Assembly (NCBI GenBank): GCA_964023205.1
Contig: OZ026847.1
Coordinates: 34,475,913-34,539,912, forward strand
DNA: 64,000 bases
DNA from: Lutraria lutraria
Taxonomy: Eukaryota > Mollusca > Bivalvia > Venerida > Mactridae
Direction of reading: 5' to 3'
Below, one piece after another: positions 22,058 through 37,248 of this stretch. Both the position numbers and the translations under genes were made by a program. Every line of letters begins with the position of its first letter. Within the stretch, counting starts at the first letter, position 1. The notes beneath the pieces are model-generated. The model searched no databases and was not told where the DNA came from. It saw only the letters and a program-made list of their open reading frames with translations.

Positions 22058-24227
22058 ATGAAATACGAAAGGCCAAGCTAAACCACAATAATATGTTAGC
22101 ACAAATCTAATTTCTTCTCCATCGTCATGGTGAACTTGTCTCAAATCTTTTATCTCCTACAAATCAAGTTCATCCTTGCTTCACTGCAAGATGGTGATGA
22201 CACTGTGAAAGATGAAATCACCAAATCAAACCTTCTGAATAATATTTGTCGGGATTAAACCCCAATTGATGAATAATTAGGTGCAAACTCTGCACAATGA
22301 TGTGAATGTCATCAGCCCTGTCTTGGACCACATTACAATTACAACCTCTAAGATAGAGGATATTATATATTAATTTGAACTGTCCACTCTTCTGTGTGAT
22401 TCTTTTACCAATCTCTGTTCCCTTCAGTTTTTCCTAGCTCATGGAAAGACACTTTTGTCACTGCTTGAAGCCATTCTCATGTTGGAAATTGTCAACCCAT
22501 ATCTCTACTCTGTACCATAGGGAAAGTTCTTGAAAGGGTAGTCTACAAGCATACCTTAAACCACAATAGTGACAATGATCTTCTCACCCTGCTTTAAATC
22601 AGGCTTTGTACCTGGTGACTCAACAGTTAACATAAACCAACTGGCTTATCCATACAACTTCTTCATTGAGGCCGTCGATTCCAGACCTGTATTATGCGAC
22701 ATAAGCAAGGCTATTGACTGTGTTTCGCATCATACTTTCCTCTTCAGACTCAAACATTTTGGGATTACTGACAGTCTTTTTAATTGGTTCTCATCTGATC
22801 TAAGTGGCAGTCAGCAAAATTTTGTTCTGCCTGATGTTCAATCAGAATGGAATGATATTTAAGCTGGGATTCCACAGAAGTCAATTTTGGGTCCCCTTAT
22901 TTTCTTGATATTTATTAGTGACATTGTTTCTGACACCAGGGCAAACGTCCGTCTACTTGCAGATGACAAGTCTTTACATAGTTTGCAGGGTTCCATTAAC
23001 TGCTTCACAAGCACTGAATTCTGACCTACAAACAATATCTCTTGAATAAAATTTGTGCCATTTTAATAGGTTCATTTTTTAGGAGGTGAATTTGGATTTT
23101 TAAAAGTTGTTGTTTCTTAATTACAAACACCTCATTAAGATAGCATGTAGTACCCTTATTTTAAATTAAATTATAGATTTTATAAAGCTAAGGAAAAATC
23201 AACTGCCTAAATATTTCTACAAAACTTTCTTCTTATGCCAGTAGTTATTTCTACTAGGTAAAATGTTTGAATTGACGTGAATTATATTTACATTTTTGTC
23301 ATATTTTTGTAATTGAAGTGTTCTTTTTTAAAGTTCTAGTTATGCCCCCATTTAAAAAAAGTGGAGGTATATATTGCTGGTTTGCTCATGTCCGTCTTTT
23401 TTGCTCGTTGGTAATCAAACCTTGTCTGGCCAATTCGACTGTTTTGGCCTCTTAGGTCTTCACTTGGTTTGAAGGTTGGTCAAATACAGATAGATGACCC
23501 CTGTTGATAAGGTCTATCAATAGGTCAAAGGTCAACTATCCATTTGCCCTTTAGGGGGCATTGGTGTTTCACAAACACCTCATTAAGTGAGCGTTAAAGT
23601 GCCCTTATCTTAATTTAAGGTATACCAAATAACTTTAAAAAAATTAGGTAGTTGATTTTTCTGAGCTTTATTCTCTACGAGTATTTTTACAAAACTTTAT
23701 TCTTATCCCAGTAGTTATTTCTTTTACTTCAAAAAGGTAAATGTCTTGAATTGGCATGAATTATATTTTTATTTTTGTGATATTTTTGTAATTGTAGGTT
23801 TCTTTTCAAACTTCTAGTTATGCCCCCTTTTCATAGAAATGGGGGTATATATTGCTGGTTTGCTCATGTCCGTCTTTTTTGCTCGTTGGTAATCAAACCT
23901 TGTCTGGCCAAATCGACTGTTTTGGCCTCATAGGTCTTCACTTGGTTTGAAGGTTGGTCAAATACAGATAGATGACCCCTGTTGATAAGGTCTATCAATA
24001 GGTCAAAGGTCAACTATCCATTTGCCCTTTTTGGGCCATTGGTGTTTCCCAAACACCTCATTAAGTGAGCGTTTTATTACCTTTATTTTAACTTAAGATA
24101 TATCAAATCACTTAAAAAAACGTAGGTAGTTTATTTTTTCTTATGTTTATCAAAAAAGAAATAAAGCTGAGGAAAGATGGACTGCCCAACTAATTTTTAC
24201 ACCTTCGAAACCAAACAGATTATGTTA
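22058..24227 (+). repeat. Array unit U5
   Basis: 2170 bp. Head states as U4 ('atctcctaca', GFVPG, 'cacagaagtc', 'tttagggggc') but the end has 'ttatgtttatc' and 'aaacagatt'. RT frame at 22569-22862. Confidence 0.9.
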
Positions 24228-26398
24228 ATGAAATACGAAAGGCCAAGCTAAACCACAATAATATGTTAGCACAAATCTAATTTCTTCTCCATCGTCATGG
24301 TGAACTTGTCTCAAATCTTTTATCTTCTCCAAATCAAGTTCATCCTTGCTTCACTGCAAGATGGTGATGACACTGTGGAAGATGAAATCACCAAATCAAA
24401 CCTTCTGAATAATATTTGTCGGGATTAAACCCCAATTGATGAATAATTAGGTGCAAACTCTGCACAATGATGTGAATGTCATCAGCCCTGTCTTGGACCA
24501 CATTACAATTACAACCTCTAAGATAGAGGATATTATATATTAATTTGAACTGTCCACTCTACTGTGTGATTCTTTTACCAATCTCTGTTCCCTTCAGTTT
24601 TTCCTAGCTCATGGAAAGACACTTTTGTCACTGCTTGAAGCCATTCTCATGTTGGAAATTGTCAACCCATATCTCTACTCTGTACCATAGGGAAAGTTCT
24701 TGAAAGGGTAGTCTACAAGCATACCTTAAACCACAATAGTGACAATGATCTTCTCACCCTGCTTTAAATCAGGCTTTGTACCTTGTGACTCAACAGTTAA
24801 CATAAACCAACTGGCTTATCCATACAACTTCTTCATTGAGGCCGTCGATTCCAGACCTGTATTATGCGACATAAGCAAGGCTATTGACTGTGTTTCGCAT
24901 CATACTTTCCTCTTCAGACTCAAACATTTTGGGATTACTGACAGTCTTTTTAATTGGTTCTCATCTGATCTAAGTGGCAGTCAGCAAAATTTTGTTCTGC
25001 CTGATGTTCAATCAGAATGGAATGATATTTAAGCTGGGATTCCACAGGAGTCAATTTTGGGTCCCCTTATTTTCTTGATATTTATTAGTGACATTGTTTC
25101 TGACACCAGGGCAAACGTCCGTCTACTTGCAGATGACAAGTCTTTACATAGTTTGCAGGGTTCCATTAACTGCTTCACAAGCACTGAATTCTGACCTACA
25201 AACAATATCTCTTGAATAAAATTTGTGCCATTTTAATAGGTTCATTTTTTAGGAGGTGAATTTGGATTTTTAAAAGTTGTTGTTTCTTAATTACAAACAC
25301 CTCATTAAGATAGCATGTAGTACCCTTATTTTAAATTAAATTATAGATTTTATAAAGCTAAGGAAAAATCAACTGCCTAAATATTTCTACAAAACTTTCT
25401 TCTTATGCCAGTAGTTATTTCTACTAGGTAAAATGTTTGAATTGACGTGAATTATATTTACATTTTTGTCATATTTTTGTAATTGAAGTGTTCTTTTTTA
25501 AAGTTCTAGTTATGCCCCCATTTAAAAAAAGTGGAGGTATATATTGCTGGTTTGCTCATGTCCGTCTTTTTTGCTCGTTGGTAATCAAACCTTGTCTGGC
25601 CAATTCGACTGTTTTGGCCTCTTAGGTCTTCACTGGGTTTGAAGGTTGGTCAAATACAGATAGATGACCCCTGTTGATAAGGTCTATCAATAGGTCAAAG
25701 GTCAACTATCCATTTGCCCTTTTTGGGGCATTGGTGTTTCACAAACACCTCATTAAGTGAGCGTTAAAGTGCCCTTATCTTAATTTAAGGTATACCAAAT
25801 AACTTTAAAAAAATTAGGTAGTTGATTTTTCTGAGCTTTATTCTCTACAAGTATTTTTACAAAACTTTATTCTTATCCCAGTAGTTATTTCTTTTACTTC
25901 AAAAAGGTAAATGTCTTGAATTGGCATGAATTATATTTTTATTTTTGTGATATTTTTGTAATTGTAGGTTTCTTTTCAAACTTCTAGTTATGCCCCCTTT
26001 TCATAGAAATGGGGGTATATATTGCTGGTTTGCTCATGTCCGTCTTTTTTGCTCGTTGGTAATCAAACCTTGTCTGGCCAAATCGACTGTTTTGGCCTCA
26101 TAGGTCTTCACTTGGTTTGAAGGTTGGTCAAATACAGATAGATGACCCCTGTTGATAAGGTCTATCAATAGGTCAAAGGTCAACTATCCATTTGCCCTTT
26201 TTGGGCCATTGGTGTTTCCCAAACACCTCATTAAGTGAGCGTTTTATTACCTTTATTTTAACTTAAGATATATCAAATCACTTAAAAAAACGTAGGTAGT
26301 TTATTTTTTCTTATATTTATCAAAAAAGAAATAAAGCTGAGGAAAGATGGACTGCCCAACTAATTTTTACACCTTCGAAACCAAACTGCATTATGTTA
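24228..26398 (+). repeat. Array unit U6 (same type as U3)
   Basis: 2171 bp. Matches U3 at every diagnostic site, including 'ccactctactg', GFVPC, 'cactgggtttg', 'ctctacaag' and 'aaactgcatt'. RT frame at 24739-25032. Confidence 0.9.
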
Positions 26399-28568
26399 AT
26401 GAAATACGAAAGGCCAAGCTAAACCACAATAATATGTTAGCACAAATCTAATTTCTTCTCCATCGTCATGGTGAACTTGTCTCAAATCTTTTATCTCCTA
26501 CAAATCAAGTTCATCCTTGCTTCACTGCAAGATGGTGATGACACTGTGAAAGATGAAATCACCAAATCAAACCTTCTGAATAATATTTGTCGGGATTAAA
26601 CCCCAATTGATGAATAATTAGGTGCAAACTCTGCACAATGATGTGAATGTCATCAGCCCTGTCTTGGACCACATTACAATTACAACCTCTAAGATAGAGG
26701 ATATTATATATTAATTTGAACTGTCCACTCTTCTGTGTGATTCTTTTACCAATCTCTGTTCCCTTCAGTTTTTCCTAGCTCATGGAAAGACACTTTTGTC
26801 ACTGCTTGAAGCCATTCTCATGTTGGAAATTGTCAACCCATATCTCTACTCTGTACCATAGGGAAAGTTCTTGAAAGGGTAGTCTACAAGCATACCTTAA
26901 ACCACAATAGTGACAATGATCTTCTCACCCTGCTTTAAATCAGGCTTTGTACCTGGTGACTCAACAGTTAACATAAACCAACTGGCTTATCCATACAACT
27001 TCTTCATTGAGGCCGTCGATTCCAGACCTGTATTATGCGACATAAGCAAGGCTATTGACTGTGTTTCGCATCATACTTTCCTCTTCAGACTCAAACATTT
27101 TGGGATTACTGACAGTCTTTTTAATTGGTTCTCATCTGATCTAAGTGGCAGTCAGCAAAATTTTGTTCTGCCTGATGTTCAATCAGAATGGAATGATATT
27201 TAAGCTGGGATTCCACAGAAGTCAATTTTGGGTCCCCTTATTTTCTTGATATTTATTAGTGACATTGTTTCTGACACCAGGGCAAACGTCCGTCTACTTG
27301 CAGATGACAAGTCTTTACATAGTTTGCAGGGTTCCATTAACTGCTTCACAAGCACTGAATTCTGACCTACAAACAATATCTCTTGAATAAAATTTGTGCC
27401 ATTTTAATAGGTTCATTTTTTAGGAGGTGAATTTGGATTTTTAAAAGTTGTTGTTTCTTAATTACAAACACCTCATTAAGATAGCATGTAGTACCCTTAT
27501 TTTAAATTAAATTATAGATTTTATAAAGCTAAGGAAAAATCAACTGCCTAAATATTTCTACAAAACTTTCTTCTTATGCCAGTAGTTATTTCTACTAGGT
27601 AAAATGTTTGAATTGACGTGAATTATATTTACATTTTTGTCATATTTTTGTAATTGAAGTGTTCTTTTTTAAAGTTCTAGTTATGCCCCCATTTAAAAAA
27701 AGTGGAGGTATATATTGCTGGTTTGCTCATGTCCGTCTTTTTTGCTCGTTGGTAATCAAACCTTGTCTGGCCAATTCGACTGTTTTGGCCTCTTAGGTCT
27801 TCACTTGGTTTGAAGGTTGGTCAAATACAGATAGATGACCCCTGTTGATAAGGTCTATCAATAGGTCAAAGGTCAACTATCCATTTGCCCTTTATGGGGT
27901 ATTGGTGTTTCACAAACACCTCATTAAGTGAGCGTTAAAGTGCCCTTATCTTAATTTAAGGTATACCAAATAACTTTAAAAAAATTAGGTAGTTGATTTT
28001 TCTGAGCTTTATTCTCTACGAGTATTTTTACAAAACTTTATTCTTATCCCAGTAGTTATTTCTTTTACTTCAAAAAGGTAAATGTCTTGAATTGGCATGA
28101 ATTATATTTTTATTTTTGTGATATTTTTGTAATTGTAGGTTTCTTTTCAAACTTCTAGTTATGCCCCCTTTTCATAGAAATGGGGGTATATATTGCTGGT
28201 TTGCTCATGTCCGTCTTTTTTGCTCGTTGGTAATCAAACCTTGTCTGGCCAAATCGACTGTTTTGGCCTCATAGGTCTTCACTTGGTTTGAAGGTTGGTC
28301 AAATACAGATAGATGACCCCTGTTGATAAGGTCTATCAATAGGTCAAAGGTCAACTATCCATTTGCCCTTTTTGGGCCATTGGTGTTTCCCAAACACCTC
28401 ATTAAGTGAGCGTTTTATTACCTTTATTTTAACTTAAGATATATCAAATCACTTAAAAAAACGTAGGTAGTTTATTTTTTCTTATGTTTATCAAAAAAGA
28501 AATAAAGCTGAGGAAAGATGGACTGCCCAACTAATTTTTACACCTTCGAAACCAAACAGATTATGTTA
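26399..28568 (+). repeat. Array unit U7
   Basis: 2170 bp. Head as U4/U5 ('atctcctaca', GFVPG, 'cacagaagtc'), then 'tttatggggtattgg' near 27892, a state otherwise found only in U14. RT frame at 26910-27203. Confidence 0.9.
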
Positions 28569-30738
28569 ATGAAATACGAAAGGCCAAGCTAAACCACAAT
28601 AATATGTTAGCACAAATCTAATTTCTTCTCCATCGTCATGGTGAACTTGTCTCAAATCTTTTATCTTCTCCAAATCAAGTTCATCCTTGCTTCACTGCAA
28701 GATGGTGATGACACTGTGGAAGATGAAATCACCAAATCAAACCTTCTGAATAATATTTGTCGGGATTAAACCCCAATTGATGAATAATTAGGTGCAAACT
28801 CTGCACAATGATGTGAATGTCATCAGCCCTGTCTTGGACCACATTACAATTACAACCTCTAAGATAGAGGATATTATATATTAATTTGAACTGTCCACTC
28901 TTCTGTGTGATTCTTTTACCAATCTCTGTTCCCTTCAGTTTTTCCTAGCTCATGGAAAGACACTTTTGTCACTGCTTGAAGCCATTCTCATGTTGGAAAT
29001 TGTCAACCCATATCTCTACTCTGTACCATAGGGAAAGTTCTTGAAAGGGTAGTCTACAAGCATACCTTAAACCACAATAGTGACAATGATCTTCTCACCC
29101 TGCTTTAAATCAGGCTTTGTACCTTGTGACTCAACAGTTAACATAAACCAACTGGCTTATCCATACAACTTCTTCATTGAGGCCGTCGATTCCAGACCTG
29201 TATTATGCGACATAAGCAAGGCTATTGACTGTGTTTCGCATCATACTTTCCTCTTCAGACTCAAACATTTTGGGATTACTGACAGTCTTTTTAATTGGTT
29301 CTCATCTGATCTAAGTGGCAGTCAGCAAAATTTTGTTCTGCCTGATGTTCAATCAGAATGGAATGATATTTAAGCTGGGATTCCACAGGAGTCAATTTTG
29401 GGTCCCCTTATTTTCTTGATATTTATTAGTGACATTGTTTCTGACACCAGGGCAAACGTCCGTCTACTTGCAGATGACAAGTCTTTACATAGTTTGCAGG
29501 GTTCCATTAACTGCTTCACAAGCACTGAATTCTGACCTACAAACAATATCTCTTGAATAAAATTTGTGCCATTTTAATAGGTTCATTTTTTAGGAGGTGA
29601 ATTTGGATTTTTAAAAGTTGTTGTTTCTTAATTACAAACACCTCATTAAGATAGCATGTAGTACCCTTATTTTAAATTAAATTATAGATTTTATAAAGCT
29701 AAGGAAAAATCAACTGCCTAAATATTTCTACAAAACTTTCTTCTTATGCCAGTAGTTATTTCTACTAGGTAAAATGTTTGAATTGACGTGAATTATATTT
29801 ACATTTTTGTCATATTTTTGTAATTGAAGTGTTCTTTTTTAAAGTTCTAGTTATGCCCCCATTTAAAAAAAGTGGAGGTATATATTGCTGGTTTGCTCAT
29901 GTCCGTCTTTTTTGCTCGTTGGTAATCAAACCTTGTCTGGCCAATTCGACTGTTTTGGCCTCTTAGGTCTTCACTGGGTTTGAAGGTTGGTCAAATACAG
30001 ATAGATGACCCCTGTTGATAAGGTCTATCAATAGGTCAAAGGTCAACTATCCATTTGCCCTTTTTGGGGCATTGGTGTTTCACAAACACCTCATTAAGTG
30101 AGCGTTAAAGTGCCCTTATCTTAATTTAAGGTATACCAAATAACTTTAAAAAAATTAGGTAGTTGATTTTTCTGAGCTTTATTCTCTACAAGTATTTTTA
30201 CAAAACTTTATTCTTATCCCAGTAGTTATTTCTTTTACTTCAAAAAGGTAAATGTCTTGAATTGGCATGAATTATATTTTTATTTTCGTGATATTTTTGT
30301 AATTGTAGGTTTCTTTTCAAACTTCTAGTTATGCCCCCTTTTCATAGAAATGGGGGTATATATTGCTGGTTTGCTCATGTCCGTCTTTTTTGCTCGTTGG
30401 TAATCAAACCTTGTCTGGCCAAATCGACTGTTTTGGCCTCATAGGTCTTCACTTGGTTTGAAGGTTGGTCGAATACAGATAGATGACCCCTGTTGATAAG
30501 GTCTATCAATAGGTCAAAGGTCAACTATCCATTTGCCCTTTTTGGGGCATTGGTGTTTCCCAAACACCTCATTAAGTGAGCGTTTTATTACCTTTATTTT
30601 AACTTAAGATATATCAAATCACTTAAAAAAACGTAGGTAGTTTATTTTTTCTTATGTTTATCAAAAAAGAAATAAAGCTGAGGAAAGATGGACTGCCCAA
30701 CTAATTTTTACACCTTCGAAACCAAACAGATTATGTTA
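28569..30738 (+). repeat. Array unit U8 (same type as U11)
   Basis: 2170 bp. States: 'gtggaag', 'ccactcttctg', GFVPC, 'cacaggagtc', 'cactgggtttg', 'ctctacaag', 'tattttcgtg', 'ggtcgaatac', 'ggggcatt'. RT frame at 29080-29373. Confidence 0.9.
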
Positions 30739-32908
30739 ATGAAATACGAAAGGCCAAGCTAAACCACAATAATATGTTAGCACAAATCTAATTTCTTCTC
30801 CATCGTCATGGTGAACTTGTCTCAAATCGTTTATCTCCTCCAAATCAAGTTCATCCTTGCTTCACTGCAAGATGGTGATGACACTGTGAAAGATGAAATC
30901 ACCAAATCAAACCTTCTGAATAATATTTGTCGGGATTAAACCCCAATTGATGAATAATTAGGTGCAAACTCTGCACAATGATGTGAATGTCATCAGCCCT
31001 GTCTTGGACCACATTACAATTACAACCTCTAAGATAGAGGATATTATATATTAATTTGAACTGTCCACTCTTCTGTGTGATTCTTTTACCAATCTCTGTT
31101 CCCTTCAGTTTTTCCTAGCTCATGGAAAGACACTTTTGTCACTGCTTGAAGCCATTCTCATGTTGGAAATTGTCAACCCATATCTCTACTCTCTACCATA
31201 GGGAAAGTTCTTGAAAGGGTAGTCTACAAGCATACCTTAAACCACAATAGTGACAATGATCTTCTCACCCTGCTTTAAATCAGGCTTTGTACCTGGTGAC
31301 TCAACAGTTAACATAAACCAACTGGCTTATCCATACAACTTCTTCATTGAGGCCGTCGATTCCAGACCTGTATTATGCGACATAAGCAAGGCTATTGACT
31401 GTGTTTCGCATCATACTTTCCTCTTCAGACTCAAACATTTTGGGATTACTGACAGTCTTTTTAATTGGTTCTCATCTGATCTAAGTGGCAGTCAGCAAAA
31501 TTTTGTTCTGCCTGATGTTCAATCAGAATGGAATGATATTTAAGCTGGGATTCCACAGAAGTCAATTTTGGGTCCCCTTATTTTCTTGATATTTATTAGT
31601 GACATTGTTTCTGACACCAGGGCAAACGTCCGTCTACTTGCAGATGACAAGTCTTTACATAGTTTGCAGGGTTCCATTAACTGCTTCACAAGCACTGAAT
31701 TCTGACCTACAAACAATATCTCTTGAATAAAATTTGTGCCATTTTAATAGGTTCATTTTTTAGGAGGTGAATTTGGATTTTTAAAAGTTGTTGTTTCTTA
31801 ATTACAAACACCTCATTAAGATAGCATGTAGTACCCTTATTTTAAATTAAATTATAGATTTTATAAAGCTAAGGAAAAATCAACTGCCTAAATATTTCTA
31901 CAAAACTTTCTTCTTATGCCAGTAGTTATTTCTACTAGGTAAAATGTTTGAATTGACGTGAATTATATTTACATTTTTGTCATATTTTTGTAATTGAAGT
32001 GTTCTTTTTTAAAGTTCTAGTTATGCCCCCATTTAAAAAAAGTGGAGGTATATATTGCTGGTTTGCTCATGTCCGTCTTTTTTGCTCGTTGGTAATCAAA
32101 CCTTGTCTGGCCAATTCGACTGTTTTGGCCTCTTAGGTCTTCACTTGGTTTGAAGGTTGGTCAAATACAGATAGATGACCCCTGTTGATAAGGTCTATCA
32201 ATAGGTCAAATGTCAACTATCCATTTGCCCTTTTTGGGGCATTGGTGTTTCACAAACACCTCATTAAGTGAGCGTTAAAGTGCCCTTATCTTAATTTAAG
32301 GTATACCAAATAACTTTTAAAAAATTAGGTAGTTGATTTTTCTGAGCTTTATTCTCTACGAGTATTTTTACAAAACTTTATTCTTATCCCAGTAGTTATT
32401 TCTTTTACTTCAAAAAGGTAAATGTCTTGAATTGGCATGAATTATATTTTTATTTTTGTGATATTTTTGTAATTGTAGGTTTCTTTTCAAACTTCTAGTT
32501 ATGCCCCCTTTTCATAGAAATGGGGGTATATATTGCTGGTTTGCTCATGTCCGTCTTTTTTGCTCGTTGGTAATCAAACCTTGTCTGGCCAAATCGACTG
32601 TTTTGGCCTCATAGGTCTTCACTTGGTTTGAAGGTTGGTCAAATACAGATAGATGACCCCTGTTGATAAGGTCTATCAATAGGTCAAAGGTCAACTATCC
32701 ATTTGCCCTTTTTGGGGCATTGGTGTTTCCCAAACACCTCATTAAGTGAGCGTTTTATTACCTTTATTTTAACTTAAGATATATCAAATCACTTAAAAAA
32801 ACGTAGGTAGTTTATTTTTTCTTATGTTTATCAAAAAAGAAATAAAGCTGAGGAAAGATGGACTGCCCAACTAATTTGTACACCTTCGAAACCAAACAGA
32901 TTATGTTA
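30739..32908 (+). repeat. Array unit U9 (same type as U12)
   Basis: 2170 bp. States: 'atcgtttatctcctcc', 'gtgaaag', 'ctctctacc', GFVPG, 'cacagaagtc', 'aggtcaaatgtcaac' (first DR1 motif broken), 'aacttttaaa', 'ctaatttgta'. RT frame at 31250-31543. Confidence 0.9.
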
Positions 32909-35078
32909 ATGAAATACGAAAGGCCAAGCTAAACCACAATAATATGTTAGCACAAATCTAATTTCTTCTCCATCGTCATGGTGAACTTGTCTCAAATCTT
33001 TTATCTTCTCCAAATCAAGTTCATCCTTGCTTCACTGCAAGATGGTGATGACACTGTGGAAGATGAAATCACCAAATCAAACCTTCTGAATAATATTTGT
33101 CGGGATTAAACCCCAATTGATGAATAATTAGGTGCAAACTCTGCACAATGATGTGAATGTCATCAGCCCTGTCTTGGACCACATTACAATTACAACCTCT
33201 AAGATAGAGGATATTATATATTAATTTGAACTGTCCACTCTTCTGTGTGATTCTTTTACCAATCTCTGTTCCCTTCAGTTTTTCCTAGCTCATGGAAAGA
33301 CACTTTTGTCACTGCTTGAAGCCATTCTCATGTTGGAAATTGTCAACCCATATCTCTACTCTCTACCATAGGGAAAGTTCTTGAAAGGGTAGTCTACAAG
33401 CATACCTTAAACCACAATAGTGACAATGATCTTCTCACCCTGCTTTAAATCAGGCTTTGTACCTTGTGACTCAACAGTTAACATAAACCAACTGGCTTAT
33501 CCATACAACTTCTTCATTGAGGCCGTCGATTCCAGACCTGTATTATGCGACATAAGCAAGGCTATTGACTGTGTTTCGCATCATACTTTCCTCTTCAGAC
33601 TCAAACATTTTGGGATTACTGACAGTCTTTTTAATTGGTTCTCATCTGATCTAAGTGGCAGTCAGCAAAATTTTGTTCTGCCTGATGTTCAATCAGAATG
33701 GAATGATATTTAAGCTGGGATTCCACAGGAGTCAATTTTGGGTCCCCTTATTTTCTTGATATTTATTAGTGACATTGTTTCTGACACCAGGGCAAACGTC
33801 AGTCTACTTGCAGATGACAAGTCTTTACATAGTTTGCAGGGTTCCATTAACTGCTTCACAAGCACTGAATTCTGACCTACAAACAATATCTCTTGAATAA
33901 AATTTGTGCCATTTTAATAGGTTCATTTTTTAGGAGGTGAATTTGGATTTTTAAAAGTTGTTGTTTCTTAATTACAAACACCTCATTAAGATAGCATGTA
34001 GTACCCTTATTTTAAATTAAATTATAGATTTTATAAAGCTAAGGAAAAATCAACTGCCTAAATATTTCTACAAAACTTTCTTCTTATGCCAGTAGTTATT
34101 TCTACTAGGTAAAATGTTTGAATTGACGTGAATTATATTTACATTTTTGTCATATTTTTGTTATTGAAGTGTTCTTTTTTAAAGTTCTAGTTATGCCCCC
34201 ATTTAAAAAAAGTGGAGGTATATATTGCTGGTTTGCTCATGTCCGTCTTTTTTGCTCGTTGGTAATCAAACCTTGTCTGGCCAATTCGACTGTTTTGGCC
34301 TCTTAGGTCTTCACTTGGTTTGAAGGTTGGTCAAATACAGATAGATGACCCCTGTTGATAAGGTCTATCAATAGGTCAAAGGTCAACTATCCATTTGCCC
34401 TTTAGGGGGCATTGGTGTTTCACAAACACCTCATTAAGTGAGCGTTAAAGTGCCCTTATCTTAATTTAAGGTATACCAAATAACTTTAAAAAAATTAGGT
34501 AGTTGATTTTTCTGAGCTTTATTCTCTACGAGTATTTTTACAAAACTTTATTCTTATCCCAGTAGTTATTTCTTTTACTTCAAAAAGGTAAATGTCTTGA
34601 ATTGGCATGAATTATATTTTTATTTTTGTGATATTTTTGTAATTGTAGGTTTCTTTTCAAACTTCTAGTTATGCCCCCTTTTCATAGAAATGGGGGTATA
34701 TATTGCTGGTTTGCTCATGTCCGTCTTTTTTGCTCGTTGGTAATCAAACCTTGTCTGGCCAAATCGACTGTTTTGGCCTCATAGGTCTTCACTTGGTTTG
34801 AAGGTTGGTCAAATACAGATAGATGACCCCTGTTGATAAGGTCTATCAATAGGTCAAAGGTCAACTATCCATTTGCCCTTTTTGGGCCATTGGTGTTTCC
34901 CAAACACCTCATTAAGTGAGCGTTTTATTACCTTTATTTTAACTTAAGATATATCAAATCACTTAAAAAAACGTAGGTAGTTTATTTTTTCTTATGTTTA
35001 TCAAAAAAGAAATAAAGCTGAGGAAAGATGGACTGCCCAACTAATTTTTACACCTTCGAAACCAAACAGATTATGTTA
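32909..35078 (+). repeat. Array unit U10 (same type as most of U13)
   Basis: 2170 bp. States: 'gtggaag', 'ctctctacc', GFVPC, 'cacaggagtc', 'aacgtcagtct', 'ttttgttattg', 'tttagggggc', 'aactttaaaa', 'gggccatt'. RT frame at 33420-33713. Confidence 0.9.
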
Positions 35079-37248
35079 ATGAAATACGAAAGGCCAAGCT
35101 AAACCACAATAATATGTTAGCACAAATCTAATTTCTTCTCCATCGTCATGGTGAACTTGTCTCAAATCTTTTATCTTCTCCAAATCAAGTTCATCCTTGC
35201 TTCACTGCAAGATGGTGATGACACTGTGGAAGATGAAATCACCAAATCAAACCTTCTGAATAATATTTGTCGGGATTAAACCCCAATTGATGAATAATTA
35301 GGTGCAAACTCTGCACAATGATGTGAATGTCATCAGCCCTGTCTTGGACCACATTACAATTACAACCTCTAAGATAGAGGATATTATATATTAATTTGAA
35401 CTGTCCACTCTTCTGTGTGATTCTTTTACCAATCTCTGTTCCCTTCAGTTTTTCCTAGCTCATGGAAAGACACTTTTGTCACTGCTTGAAGCCATTCTCA
35501 TGTTGGAAATTGTCAACCCATATCTCTACTCTGTACCATAGGGAAAGTTCTTGAAAGGGTAGTCTACAAGCATACCTTAAACCACAATAGTGACAATGAT
35601 CTTCTCACCCTGCTTTAAATCAGGCTTTGTACCTTGTGACTCAACAGTTAACATAAACCAACTGGCTTATCCATACAACTTCTTCATTGAGGCCGTCGAT
35701 TCCAGACCTGTATTATGCGACATAAGCAAGGCTATTGACTGTGTTTCGCATCATACTTTCCTCTTCAGACTCAAACATTTTGGGATTACTGACAGTCTTT
35801 TTAATTGGTTCTCATCTGATCTAAGTGGCAGTCAGCAAAATTTTGTTCTGCCTGATGTTCAATCAGAATGGAATGATATTTAAGCTGGGATTCCACAGGA
35901 GTCAATTTTGGGTCCCCTTATTTTCTTGATATTTATTAGTGACATTGTTTCTGACACCAGGGCAAACGTCCGTCTACTTGCAGATGACAAGTCTTTACAT
36001 AGTTTGCAGGGTTCCATTAACTGCTTCACAAGCACTGAATTCTGACCTACAAACAATATCTCTTGAATAAAATTTGTGCCATTTTAATAGGTTCATTTTT
36101 TAGGAGGTGAATTTGGATTTTTAAAAGTTGTTGTTTCTTAATTACAAACACCTCATTAAGATAGCATGTAGTACCCTTATTTTAAATTAAATTATAGATT
36201 TTATAAAGCTAAGGAAAAATCAACTGCCTAAATATTTCTACAAAACTTTCTTCTTATGCCAGTAGTTATTTCTACTAGGTAAAATGTTTGAATTGACGTG
36301 AATTATATTTACATTTTTGTCATATTTTTGTAATTGAAGTGTTCTTTTTTAAAGTTCTAGTTATGCCCCCATTTAAAAAAAGTGGAGGTATATATTGCTG
36401 GTTTGCTCATGTCCGTCTTTTTTGCTCGTTGGTAATCAAACCTTGTCTGGCCAATTCGACTGTTTTGGCCTCTTAGGTCTTCACTGGGTTTGAAGGTTGG
36501 TCAAATACAGATAGATGACCCCTGTTGATAAGGTCTATCAATAGGTCAAAGGTCAACTATCCATTTGCCCTTTTTGGGGCATTGGTGTTTCACAAACACC
36601 TCATTAAGTGAGCGTTAAAGTGCCCTTATCTTAATTTAAGGTATACCAAATAACTTTAAAAAAATTAGGTAGTTGATTTTTCTGAGCTTTATTCTCTACA
36701 AGTATTTTTACAAAACTTTATTCTTATCCCAGTAGTTATTTCTTTTACTTCAAAAAGGTAAATGTCTTGAATTGGCATGAATTATATTTTTATTTTCGTG
36801 ATATTTTTGTAATTGTAGGTTTCTTTTCAAACTTCTAGTTATGCCCCCTTTTCATAGAAATGGGGGTATATATTGCTGGTTTGCTCATGTCCGTCTTTTT
36901 TGCTCGTTGGTAATCAAACCTTGTCTGGCCAAATCGACTGTTTTGGCCTCATAGGTCTTCACTTGGTTTGAAGGTTGGTCGAATACAGATAGATGACCCC
37001 TGTTGATAAGGTCTATCAATAGGTCAAAGGTCAACTATCCATTTGCCCTTTTTGGGGCATTGGTGTTTCCCAAACACCTCATTAAGTGAGCGTTTTATTA
37101 CCTTTATTTTAACTTAAGATATATCAAATCACTTAAAAAAACGTAGGTAGTTTATTTTTTCTTATGTTTATCAAAAAAGAAATAAAGCTGAGGAAAGATG
37201 GACTGCCCAACTAATTTTTACACCTTCGAAACCAAACAGATTATGTTA
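35079..37248 (+). repeat. Array unit U11 (same type as U8)
   Basis: 2170 bp. Matches U8 at every diagnostic site, including 'tattttcgtg' and 'ggtcgaatac'. RT frame at 35590-35883. Confidence 0.9.
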